Below, in pieces: positions 26,712 to 37,939 of a stretch of DNA of 64,000 nucleotides. Positions within the stretch are counted from its first letter, which is position 1, and every line of letters begins with the position of its first letter. The notes under the pieces are model-generated. The model worked only from the letters and a program-made list of their open reading frames with translations. It was not told the origin of the DNA and did not search any database. Source of the DNA: Scylla paramamosain (Eukaryota > Arthropoda > Malacostraca > Decapoda > Portunidae); contig NC_087168.1 in the NCBI RefSeq assembly GCF_035594125.1, forward strand, positions 12,905,650-12,969,649. The letters are read 5' to 3'. Made by a program: the position numbers and the translations under genes.

Positions 26712-27036
26712 ATGTATTTACCTAGTTGTGTTTTACAGCAAAAGAGCTATGCTCGTGCTGTCCTGTCTCCATGTCTATAAGCATCCAGCTTAACTTTAAA
26801 TTCATGAATATTTGTTGCTTGTACCACTGTTTCATCTAAGTTGTTCCATATTTCTATGCTTCTGTTTGGGAAACCATATTTCTTGATATCTCTTCTACTT
26901 GCTGTTTTCTCCATTTTCACTCCATGTCCTCTTATATCTCTTGAGTCCCACACAAATAAGTCTTCTTTGTCAGCTTGATCCTTACCCTTTAAAGCTCTGT
27001 ATATAGCAATCAGGTCCCCTCTTTCTCTTTTGTAAT
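26712..27036 (-). mobile_element. CR1-like LINE 3' fragment, copy B
   Basis: Only the C-terminal domain is present, starting RGDLIAIYRALKG and ending FKVKLDAYRHGDRTARA (26747-27030), next to the AACTAGGTAAAT tail. It stops at a (TG)n tract. Confidence 0.82.
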
Positions 27037-27037
27037 G

Positions 27038-27038
<1 letters not shown>

Positions 27039-27088
<50 letters not shown>

Positions 27089-27099
27089 TGTGTGTGTGT
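27039..27099 (+). repeat. (TG)n microsatellite
   Basis: A tract of about 61 bp at the 5' edge of LINE copy B. Confidence 0.96.
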
Positions 27100-27283
27100 A
27101 AAATGAATGTGCTGGTTTCATGATAGTCAGCTGTAGGTTAAAATTCACATAGGGTAATCAATAGGTGAAAGGTGAGGCCTTCCACACACCACACACAGCA
27201 TCCTCTTGCTCAGGAAGGACAGCAGTAACTGCTTGCTTGTCATTGAAAAAAAAGCTTAATGACATGAGTGAGCCAGAAACCTT

Positions 27284-27585
27284 GGTGTGTGTGTGTGTGT
27301 GTGTATCATTCACTTATGGTCATCTGGTGGTCACCCAGCCAGCCTTTCCCCCTATGGAAAGAGTTCATAATGACTGATCTTTGGGTAGGACTGAGATTAC
27401 TCATGCACCACACACTGGGAATGTGAGGCTACAACCCCTTGGGTTACATCCCATACCTACTTACTGCCAGGTGAACAGGTGCTATATATTGAAAGGCTCA
27501 CCCATTTGCCTTGTTGTGCCTGGGACTCAAACTTGGGCATTTTTGGTTGTGAGTTGAGCATACTGACCGTTACACTATGCGGTGT
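27284..27585 (-). mobile_element. tRNA-derived SINE, copy 1
   Basis: On the minus strand it starts with a tRNA-like head (CGCATAGTGTAACGGTCAGT, then GTTTGAGTCCC), which resembles pol III box A and box B. The body includes AGTAAGTAGGTA and CTGGCTGGGTGACCACCAGA, and it ends ATACACACAC. A second copy lies at 61545-61850. It is not a functional tRNA gene: no acceptor stem follows box B. Confidence 0.75.
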
Positions 27586-27590
27586 GCGCG

Positions 27591-27601
27591 CGTGTGTGTG
27601 T

Positions 27602-27648
<47 letters not shown>

Positions 27649-27662
27649 TGTGTGTGTGTTTG
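27591..27662 (+). repeat. (TG)n microsatellite
   Basis: A tract of about 72 bp with a few interruptions, abutting the SINE head. Confidence 0.96.
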
Positions 27663-29136
27663 TAGTGTCCTTAGCATTATTGTGGCATGGATAGTGAAAT
27701 GGATTGATTGACTGCCAGAGGTGCAGACGTGCTTAACTGGAGCATGTGTTAAAGGAGTGTTTAGAGGGAGTAAACATAGCTTATTTTTAATTTTTTAGTC
27801 TTGATTTTTTTTTTTATTTAAACTTTACTTATCTCTATAGTCTTAGCCCATAGAATTTAAAACAGCATGTAATAGAATTAGAGTGGTTAACCTTTGATTT
27901 AGCAGTGAAATATACATTGAACTGTTAGTTTTAAAAGATACTAAGCATCTGTATGCCCTCTTCATGAACTGATATTAAAAGCAGAGAATGTATAATCTCT
28001 ATAAATAACTTAAGTTCATGTTAATATTTTAGATTGTCATGATTATAAACAATGCGACTTAAGAAGTTAATCTTCTTTCATGTTTCCATAAGTCCTAATG
28101 TAATGCTTATGAAATTTAAACATTCTATTATTAGTTTTTCCCCTTCATTTTCCCCACCTTTCTCATAATTCACTGTCCTTAATAAAGAAACTATAATATT
28201 GAAGAGGTAGGAGAGTAATTATTCCCATGTGTATTCAGAATTTCATTTTTCATAATTGGTATTGTACTCCACTTTATTGTTAAACAAAATAGTGGATATC
28301 TTGTGAATGTAACTTTAATACATTGATTTGAGACCAACCCTAGTTATTTGGCCATCTTCACTTGTACTTTGTCAGTAAGGTGCCAGAGAAGTCTTTGGAG
28401 GAGGGACTTAGGGCAGATGTCTTCTCCACCACAGTGATGTTTTTCTGTGATGTTATACAAGGCTGGAAATACTGGTGGCTTTTCCAAGTTTTTAATAAAA
28501 TCTTTTGACATCACTTCAGATTTGTTAAATCAAAGGTTTTCTGCATTAATTTTAGAACAATAGAATTTAAGCTTGTATTGATATTTGGTAACCATAGCAC
28601 TTACGGATTTTTGCACATGCTGATGGTAGTATAATGCATTAATACTCCTTGAGGTTGCTACAGTCTGTTTATCTCAGCTGCCAAGAGTCTCTAATACCAG
28701 TAGCCTTTTTGTTGCTCAGTGGCTGAATGAAAACAGTACACTTGACATCTTTTATCAGCTAAGGACTGATAATGAGATTATAATCACTAGTGAGGAAAGT
28801 GAATCATTAGATGTTATTTTTAATGGAAATCTAAATATATGTGAACTTTTATGATTTTGATTTAAACTATAAGAACTAATGGCACTGGAAAAAGAAAAAA
28901 AAAACGGACTATAGTCGCAGCCAGGAACTGACCCACCATTACTATGACTGGAATGAGAGTAACAACCAGTCAGGAGTACATTGCACAAAGTGTATTAACA
29001 AAATGACTGCAAGTGTCCTGCATGCATCCCAGGCCTGGGCAACACATGGCATTTACAACGTACGTACTGTAAATTAGTGATGCTGTGACCCTAGTAGTAT
29101 GGTCTTCATGCATGAATCTGTCATGTCTCTACCTAG

Positions 29137-29247
29137 CCTGCACCAGTAACCAGTGGACTTGTTCTGATGGCTCGTGTATTCCACAAGAGAAGCGATGTGA
29201 TCAACGCTATGACTGTCCTGACTACACTGATGAGTATAACTGTACAG
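29137..29247 (+). CDS. LDLa exon 12
   Basis: A 111-nt exon from TCTACCTAG to GTAATG. It encodes CTSNQWTC through CDQRYDCPDYTDEYNC. The SDE serine is threonine and the CDG glycine is glutamine; the cage acids are kept. Confidence 0.92.
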
Positions 29248-29429
29248 GTAATGTTGCATATTGTATCATTGTGTTTATGTGGGAGGATGTCTTGCTGCAA
29301 CAGTGTTCTCTCTTCCTCCAGAGACAACACAAGCATGAGGACAGAATATTAATGAATACATTCATTCCCTTTTTAGCTCTATTGCCTTGTCTTTTATAAC
29401 AGTAAATCTATTTTTTCTCACAGTTGTTT

Positions 29430-29534
<105 letters not shown>

Positions 29535-30970
29535 GTTGAGAAAGATCATCAGTTTCCTTTAGTCTTGTTCCTCCCATTATTATATTTTTTGTTCATTTCT
29601 AGAAAATTTCCCTATAGGTTAGCATAAATTTAAAAGTATGGTGGCAGATATAAAGATTCAGTTTTTAAAGTTTTAATTTTTATTTTTTTCTAGTATCAAA
29701 AAATGATCTTTTAAGGGATTGCTTTATATCTCATATTTGTAGAGGGAGATGAGTAAGAAGTGTGTTTAGGCTTTAAAGGATTTAGATATATACTTTTAAT
29801 TTGCTGATCTGAATGATTTATTTATTTATTTATTAATATTTGTTATTCAGTGAGTTTTGCTTTTCATAGGGTTGGATTTAATAATAATATATATATTTGA
29901 CAACTAGAGAGTTAAAGTGTATAGGTTTAGATAAGATTTTTCCACATAAGACACTGGCATATACATGCAGGCTCAGGAATTAATTGTAAATATCACTGTT
30001 TTTAATGATGGTGAAACTCAACTTTGACTAATTAGAGCACATTTACTTAAGGCATGAAATTGTAGCCTCAAACTTTGCTGTACTTTAGAAACTGATTGCC
30101 TTATGGTACATAATTATTTTTCCTTTTTTCTTTCCACTAGCCTGTATGATATTGCAATTGTATGATGATGATAGTAATAATAATAATAATGATAATAATA
30201 GTAATAATAATTATACTAGTGATAAAATGATAACAGCAATTGTAATAGTTTATCTTTTGAAAGCTAGTACATATATAAAAAAAAAGCTGTATATATATGT
30301 ATTGAAGAAATATATGAGTACACTGCAGGATGAAGGCCACTCTGAATAGTAATGGGGCAATTAAGCCTTACCTCTTACCACACTGGCTTAGGACATCTTG
30401 GTGTGGCGGCCAACCAGCTGCAGCTCATTGCCGTGCAAGGTCACAATTTCTTGACATGAGTCTTGTACTTGTTCTGTGGCAGGTGTATGGGAGCTACAAC
30501 ATGAAAGGAGACAGGCTCAAATTGTTTCCACTTGTCAAGTTCACTAACCACTTCACCAGCAATATAAAGAATACATTGTTTATGTATGTGAACTTTATAT
30601 ATGCTGAAAGTTGTGACCAGTGGGTTGCTTAGCCCTTTCACTGTGATGAAAAACAACACCACCAGGGGCAATGCATGAAATCTTTTTAAGCATCTACAAG
30701 GAAGAAGATGATTAAAGGGGATAGACTTTGCAATTTGTACCCAGTTTAAAGATTGGAGGTGGCTGTAGAACAAGTAAAGATTGGAGGTGGCTGTAGAACA
30801 AGTAAAGATTTATGTGAATGGTTAGTAATTAAGAAAAGGTGTACTAAATAGCAGTCAGAGGATTAACTACCTATCATTTATTTACTTATTATTTTATATC
30901 AGTCTATATATGTGAGTCCAGTGCAGAGCAAGGCTTCTCCCTATTGAGAGAGAAAGCTTGTAAAGGCTTT

Positions 30971-31275
30971 GGGTGCCTTCACAGGGTCTCTGGCAGGGTG
31001 GCAGAGTTAAACCATATACCTCAACAGGCCAGTTTAGGGTGCCTTCATAGTGGCTCTGGCAGGGCAGTAGAGTTGAACCATATACCTCAACAGGTTGGCT
31101 TAGGATGCCTTCACAGCACTTCTGGCAGGGTGGCAGAGTTAAACCATATACCTCACCAGGCTGTCTTAGGATGCCTTCACAGTGCCTCTGGCAGGGTGAC
31201 AGAGTTGAACCATATACCTTACCAGGCCAGCTTAGGATGCCTTCACAGCACCTCTGGCAGGGTGGCAGAGTTACA
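30971..31275 (+). repeat. 66-bp minisatellite, about 4.6 copies
   Basis: Unit starts at 30971, 31037, 31103, 31169 and 31235, exactly 66 bp apart. Each contains GCCTTCACAG, CTGGCAGGG and AACCATATACCT. The period is a multiple of three, so frames stay open across it: plus 30944-31333 and minus 30894-31523. Coding is not supported. Confidence 0.93.
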
Positions 31276-31589
31276 TGGCTACAACTCCTTGTCTTACTTA
31301 CTGCATCTACAGCCAAAAAGTCTTTGTTTTTAACAAATGAAAAAAATAAACATGGTTCATGTGAATAAAGATGTTCAAGATAATTTAGAAGAATATTCAA
31401 ATATTTGCTAGACAAGAAAAATATAATTAAAATTTGTGGAAGAAACTGAAAAGAAAGTAAAGAAAAGAAATTGAGGAGGAACAGGAAAGAGAGGAGTAGG
31501 AGTGGGAGCAAAATATGTCTCACCTTTATTCACTCACTCACAACTCATGTAAATCTCATGGTCTTATACACCACTTTGGCTTTACTCAG

Positions 31590-31700
31590 GTTGCAGTAGC
31601 CAGGAGTGGACATGTTTGGATAGGTCTTGCATACCCTTGGAGAATCATTGTAATGGCAGATATGACTGTCTGGACCGCTCAGATGAGGAGAACTGTATAG
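31590..31700 (+). CDS. LDLa exon 13
   Basis: A 111-nt exon from TTTACTCAG to GTATGT. It encodes CSSQEWTC through CNGRYDCLDRSDEENC. CDG is CNG, so one cage aspartate is asparagine. A 66-bp minisatellite lies about 300 bp upstream in the intron. Confidence 0.92.
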   Translation, partial: VAVARSGHVWIGLAYPWRIIVMADMTVWTAQMRRTV

Positions 31701-33401
31701 GTATGTGTATATGTTTTTAGTTTTCTCATTCTTTTTGTATTATAAAACTCAAGATATGTGGTCAGCAGCTGATTAATAGTTAAACATATACTTCATATAA
31801 TCAAGAAGGAAGAAACAATAATGACTGTTTTGTTCTTGTACTTTTCTTCCTTTCACAGATGTCTTTTATGTGGAGAAAAAACATGCTGTTCCCATTAAGA
31901 ATATTATATTATTCGTTTTGTTGGTTACATGCTTGTGTTGATACCAATATTCATACTTTGACAGCAATATTTTATTAATGCATTGATATTTTGCTAATGG
32001 AGATGTAAACATTTGATAATTACAAGATTTATTGGGTGAGGAGTTACTGTATTTGACGGTTCATAAGACATGGCTTTTTTCCCCCAAAAAAAATCTCAGA
32101 AAATGAGCCTGTGTTTTATAAGGTCAAGATTCAGCTTTGGGGCAGTTGCTAGTGGTAAGACTATGATAACATTCCATCCTGGAGTGCCTGTCAAGTGACA
32201 CTGGAGACCATGGAGCGCCATCAGTGGCCCTTAAATCAAACCCCAAATATCTTTGCACATGTAAACAAAGTGATGATCACTTCTACACCACAAAAACAAC
32301 TCTTTTTTTGCAAGGTAACAATGTATAACATGTCGTACTTACTGATAATTCACATAAAATAACACCAGTCAGGAAGAAATTAAGTAATGACACTTACATT
32401 GCATGTACCAAAACAAACTCGTGGTTGGTTACACACCAAACCTGGTGACATGCGTAAGATTCACTGCATTCCTAAGTATGATGTCATTATTCCATGAGGT
32501 ATGACATGAATAGAACAAATTTATTTTCACAGATTTGAATTTGAATTAAAAAATATAATCATACTAAATTTCATGATGAATAGAATAAATTTATTTTCAC
32601 TCTTTTGTTTTAGAATCTGTACTGAATATTTCAAATAAGAATATGTTGTAGAGAATGAGGTAATCTATTTTCACACATCCTTATCCTTTGAAAATGTACT
32701 AAAATATTACAACTATAATTATGTGTAGAATGATGATAAAACAATGTGATGCACAAGTTTTATTACCTCTCTGGACTCTGACAATATTATTACCTCTCTG
32801 GGCTCTGACACCATATTTGTTTACATCTCACAGCAGGATTGGTGTAAGGACCAGTGTTGGTAGGTCCTAGCAGTTATTAAAGTTTTTAAAATGTAAAATA
32901 CTGTCATCTAATAAGGATCTAAATACATATGAGAGGGCTTCAAATGTCCAGTGAAAACCCTTCACTTCATATTCAGAGCTTAAACTCCCTTATTTATTTA
33001 TTTTTTTTCAATGCTTGCTCAGACTGAGGTGTGTCTTATAAACCCATACATTTTATAAGCTGTCAAATATGGTACTTTTCTCTCACTAACCTTATTATTT
33101 TTTTTCTTAATCTTTCTGAAGTTTTATTAAAAGGAAACAATGATATATGTTTCTTTTATCTTGGACATTCTTCTCCTTTATCCAGAACAAACACTTAATA
33201 AAAAATTAATAATATCATGATGATAATTTTTGTTGACATTAACACAATTTATTTTTGAAAAGCACACTTTTTGTTTACATTTGAATTTGAGTTAATGAAA
33301 AATCACAATTTCACACTTCCACTGCGTGTGTGAAGAATCACAGAATTATCAAAGATATATTGATCGCATTTCTAATTCCCACTATCTCACTTCCTCTGTA
33401 G
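31701..33401 (+). other. Intron 13
   Basis: Most of it is one TIR element (32047-33072). No other feature was seen. Confidence 0.8.
32047..33072. mobile_element. TIR DNA transposon, non-autonomous, TA target
   Basis: The left end CTGTATTTGACGGTTCATAA and the inverted right end CCATATTTGACAGCTTATAA match well, with TA directly outside both. The inner left region is C/A-rich (TTTTCCCCCAAAAAA). No transposase frame was found. Size and TA site suggest a Tc1/mariner-type non-autonomous element. Confidence 0.7.
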
Positions 33402-33530
33402 CTTCAGAGTGCAGGCCCGATGAGTTTCGTTGCGTATCTGATTACTCCTGCATTCCAAAGAGTTCTCAATGCAATGGTCTTCAAGAGTGTCGTGATGGGT
33501 CTGATGAAGAGCAGTGTGCACCAAGACCAA
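33402..33530 (+). CDS. LDLa exon 14, tandem acceptors
   Basis: A 129-nt exon, or 123 nt if it starts at 33408. Two AGs six bases apart (TGTAG and CTTCAG) are both in phase 1, so the isoforms would differ by two residues before Cys I. The repeat runs CRPDEFRC to [16 protein letters not shown] with an APRP linker. Both the CDG aspartate (N) and the aspartate before Cys V (E) are changed. The donor is GTAAGG. Confidence 0.92.
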
Positions 33531-34383
33531 GTAAGGCACTGTGTTGTTTTTGTTGCTCAAAGGCATCTTTCTTACATTGTTTACATGTATACCAGTATCT
33601 CTTTAACTGTCTTCGCAAGACAAAAGCAACTTTAGAATTCTTTCTGCTTGTTGATAGATTCAAAGTCATGTTGATTTCTCCTCAGTGACATTCTGATAAA
33701 AGAAAATTGACAGCCTTGTTTTGCTGTTTTGTTTAATTTATCTTCTTATGTATTATGTATTTCATACTATGCTTATTCTCTCTGGCACATCCATGATACA
33801 AAGTTTCCATTTTGATCTGATGGCTAGAAATTTAATGGGTTTGTCATTGAAGTATACTTATATTTTTTTCCTGTGTGTGAAGCATTTCCTTGATGAGAAG
33901 AATTTTTCATTTTTTTTCTCCTGGCTGAGTTTTGTTCAGCAATTTATTCTACGTCTTCCATCTATTCTTTTGTTCACATTGCTATGTATGCATAAAGTGT
34001 GCATGGTTTAAGTGAAACGGCTTACAAAAGATTAGGAAGCTAGTATCATAATTATTCTGCTTTCTTGTTTTCCTTTAGAGATTGTAGCATGATGAAGATA
34101 CAGTTTCAGAGTGTATGTAGGAAGCAGCAGAGTAACAGTGTTATTCTTCTTTTACTTCATTATATGGTCTTATTTAAGTGTGTAATTTCCATGCTGTAAA
34201 CAGTTTTGAGTTTCATGTACCATTTTCTGATTCCTTTTTTTTCCTTGTGAATGCTCAGACTTTCCAAAGTATCCTTGGGTCATCTCAAGAATCTTATGGT
34301 AATAGCAATGTGTCATAAAACTACATAGTTGAAATCTGAAATTCATATATGTACATATTTATTAGCATGTTTGAGGCAGTTTT

Positions 34384-34386
34384 ATA

Positions 34387-34480
<94 letters not shown>
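34384..34480 (+). repeat. (TA)n microsatellite
   Basis: A tract of about 97 bp followed by a T-rich stretch. Confidence 0.97.
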
Positions 34481-34483
<3 letters not shown>

Positions 34484-35114
34484 TTTTTATTTTTTTATTT
34501 TATTTTTTTTTTCATGCTACCACAGGAGAATGAAAATTAGGTACCAAGTGAAATGGAAGCTTTCATTACAATTGCAAACAGGTAATGACACCAGGTGTAA
34601 GGAACAGAGAAGAAAATTGATGCCATTTACCTGATTAATTCTTTACTGCTGATCAGTGACTGAGTGGAATCTTTCTCTCAAGAACCTTGAAGTGTTGACT
34701 CTAGTATTAGATGATTAAATTTTATGACTTTAGTATTAAATGATTAAATTTTATCTTATACTCTTTGCATCTCACAGAGCTTGACAGAGAAATTAATTTA
34801 TAAATATCAACACTGATTAACCCAAATACTGCAAGACAAGAACTTTTTTACAAAATATGACTTTCATAATTGCAGTTCTTCATGTCAGTTAGAAAAAGGT
34901 TTCACTCTCATGCATGTAATGACAAATTAATCTGTGTGTTTCTAAAGAATAGGTCTGCCTCCACTGTGGTGCATTCTGATGACAAACCTCAAGTGCAGCA
35001 GCTTCACACCATACCATAATTTCTGCCATATAATTTGTACACTCTACTTCAGATTTCTTCTCTCAGCACTTTTTTTCTCACTTGATTTATACTCTGTTTA
35101 AAGTCACAAAACAG

Positions 35115-35116
<2 letters not shown>

Positions 35117-35179
<63 letters not shown>
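35117..35179 (+). repeat. (AC)n tract before exon 15
   Basis: A 63-bp tract ending 30 nt before the exon 15 acceptor. CA repeats bind hnRNP L in animals, so a splicing role is possible but only inferred. Confidence 0.95.
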
Positions 35180-35180
<1 letters not shown>

Positions 35181-35410
35181 GCAGATCATCATCATATTTG
35201 CTTCACTAGAGTGTCGGCCTGGGGAATGGCAGTGTGCAGACTTGTATTGTATCCCTGAATATCAGCGTTGTGACAGGGTTTGGCAGTGCCCTGACTTCTC
35301 AGATGAACTAAACTGCCCAGGTGTGTTGATTGTAATGCCACAGACTTATCACAGCTTCACTCTTCCCACTTAGGAAATGTGCCTGTGTCTCATATGGTTT
35401 TCTCCCACTT
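35180..35410 (+). repeat. Duplicated segment holding exon 15
   Basis: This matches 46286-46510 across the acceptor region, the exon and about 90 bp of the downstream intron. The match fades near GTTTTCT. Confidence 0.92.
35210..35320 (+). CDS. LDLa exon 15 (duplicate pair with exon 16)
   Basis: A 111-nt exon from GCTTCACTAG to a GTGTGT donor. It encodes CRPGEWQC through CDRVWQCPDFSDELNC. The protein is identical to that of exon 16 at 46316, with three silent base differences. About 30 nt of upstream intron and about 90 nt of downstream intron match too. An (AC)n tract ends 30 nt before the acceptor AG. The GTGTGT donor is weaker than the GTAAGT and GTGAGT donors elsewhere. Confidence 0.92.
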
Positions 35411-35840
35411 TTTGTTTTATGTGTGTGTGTGTGTATGTGTGTGTGTGTGTGTGTGTTTACCTAGTTGTATTTATCTTTTGCTTTATGGGAAAAGAGCTGT
35501 GCTTGTGCTGTCCCGTCTCCATATCTTTTAATATTGAACTTAGCCTTGAATCCATGTATACTTCTTGCATTTATTATCTCCTAATCCAGACTGTTCCATA
35601 TATCAATACTTCTATATGGGAAACTATACTATTTTATGTCTCTTCTACAAGCACTCTTCTTCAGTCTCTTTCTGTGTCCTCTAGTTTCTTGCATATTCCA
35701 AACCATCAAGCCACTCTGGTCCACCTCTACTTTCTCATACACTATATATTGCAGTCAAGTCTTCCCTTTCTCCTTTTTTCCAACATTGGTAGTGTAACCT
35801 TGCCGATCTTGCTTTGTATGACTTTCCTAATATTTTTTTT

Positions 35841-36330
35841 TTTTTTTATGTAGGAAGGACACTGGCCAAGGGCAACAAAAATCCAATAAAAAAATATGCC
35901 CACTGAAATGCCAGTCCCATAAAAGGGTCAAAGCAGTGGTCAAAAATTGGTGGATAAGTGTCTTGAAACCTCCCTCTTGAAGGAATTCAAGTCATAGGAA
36001 GGTGGAAATACAGAAGCAGGCAGGAAGTTCCAGAGTTTACCAGAGAAAGGGATGAATTATTGAGAATACTGGTTAACTCTTGCGCTAGAGAGGTGGACAG
36101 AATAGGGGTGAGAGAAAGAAGAAAGTCTTGTGCAGTGAGGCCGCAGAAGGAGGGGAGGCATGCAGTTAGCAAGATCAGAAGAGCAGTTAGCATGAAAATA
36201 GCAGTAGAAGACAGCTAGATATGCAACATTGTGGCGGTGAGAGAGGGGCTGAAGACAGTCAGTTAGAGGAGAGGAGTTGATGAGACAAAAAGCTTTTGAT
36301 TCCACCCTGTCTAGAAGAGCAGTATGTCTA
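35841..36330 (-). mobile_element. Jockey/BS-like LINE fragment nested in copy C
   Basis: It matches the 3' half of 19611-20577 (VESKAF-type start, then CTRLSSFSHPYSVHLS) and has a poly-A tail (T-run 35827-35847). It splits copy C between its C-terminal segments. Confidence 0.8.
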
Positions 36331-36366
36331 TGAGCAGTATGCTCTCTGAACTCTCTCCAACTTCTT

Positions 36367-36480
<114 letters not shown>

Positions 36481-37939
36481 AGGGTGGCCACTCTACAGCT
36501 GCATACTCCAGTCTAGGTCTAATCAGTGATATAATCATCTTACTGATCATCCCTTTATCCATATATGCAAAGACCAGCCTTATTCTTCTCAACAAGGTAT
36601 AAGTTTCTTCTGTAATTTTGCTAATGTTTTTCTCTGGGGTCAAATTTCTGTTCACCATAACACCTAGATCCTTTTCCTCTTCTGCTCTAAATAACCTTTC
36701 ACCATTCAATACATAATTTCCTTTTTCTATCCTCACACTCTTTCCAAACTCCATTACTTTACATTTCTTTAGATTAAACTTCATTTCCCATCTATGACTC
36801 CACTACTATATCTTGTTCAGATTCTCTTGCAAAACTCCACAATCTCCCTCACTCTCAACTTTTTACAGCAACCTGATATCATCCGCAAAAAGGCTCATGT
36901 AGCTATTGTCAGTCATATAATTTATATAGACTGCAAACATGATTGGTGCCAGTACTTTGAACTTTCCTCCATGATGACTCATGTCTATCAGTCAAGAAAA
37001 TCTCCATCCAGCTCAACAGGCCATCCCTCAGACCACCATCATATATGCTCCAACTTCCACAGCAATTTCCTCTGCAGCACTTTATCAAAGGCTTTCTTCA
37101 GGTCTAAATATACACAATCTGCCCATCCATCTCTCTCTTGTATTATATCCACCACTCTTGAATAAAAATTCTTCAAGTTTGTAACACACACCCTCTCTCT
37201 TCTAAATCTAAATTGCTGTTTTGTCATCACTTCATTCTCTTGGTACCCGTGACTAATTTTTCATACATCTTACATACCATACTTGTAAGAGATACTTGTC
37301 TGTAGTTTAGTGGCTCTTCTCTGTTACCACCTTTATAGATTGGAATTATGTTTGCAATCTTCCATTCAAGTGGGACTCTAGCATTATTTAAAGAGCTCTC
37401 ACTAATACTGTGAACCATCCACATCAATTGGTGATTGCATTCTTTCAGTATCCATCCATATACTCCATCAGGTCCAGGGGCCTTTCTAACATCTAGTCCC
37501 TCCAACTGTTTCCTCACATCTTACTCAGTCACTTGGATTACCCCTAGACCTGTTTCTTCACTCATCTCACTCTGCCCCACAAATTTCCTTTCTTTTGTGA
37601 ACACTGAAAACTCTTATTCATTATCTCCATCATTTCAGCCAGATCCTCACACATTTGACTGTTCACTTTCAATCTCTTTATTCCTTCTCTTTCTCATTTT
37701 GTTATTCACATATATGATGAATAGTTTTGGTTCTTCCTTCCATTTGTTCATAACGTCCTTCTCATAACTTTTCCTTTCTTCTCTCATAAACCTTACATAC
37801 TAATTTCTTGCAGTTGTATAATTTTTCTGCGGCTCCTATGTACTATTTCTCCTCCATCGATTGCTCCCTTGCTACTTATATCTTCTATTACACCAGTCTT
37901 TGTTACAACTTCTTTTTGTATTTACTTTTGGCTCACATC

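Larger units (their letters stand above)
23300..29136 (+). other. Intron 11
   Basis: It holds two CR1-like LINE copies, a SINE and several (TG)n tracts. The stretch 27663-29136 holds nothing recognised. Confidence 0.75.
33531..35209 (+). other. Intron 14
   Basis: It holds an (AT)n tract, then the (AC)n tract just before exon 15. No gene was recognised. Confidence 0.75.

Noticed and set aside
27510..27585. tRNA gene on the minus strand
   Set aside because: Box A and box B are present but there is no closed cloverleaf; the sequence runs into a SINE body.
30971..31275. CRISPR-like array
   Set aside because: Units are contiguous diverged minisatellite copies without spacers, in a eukaryotic genome.
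30944..31333. 129-residue plus frame over the 66-bp minisatellite
   Set aside because: Openness follows from a repeat period divisible by three. No start context, splice link or homology; kept only as a finding.
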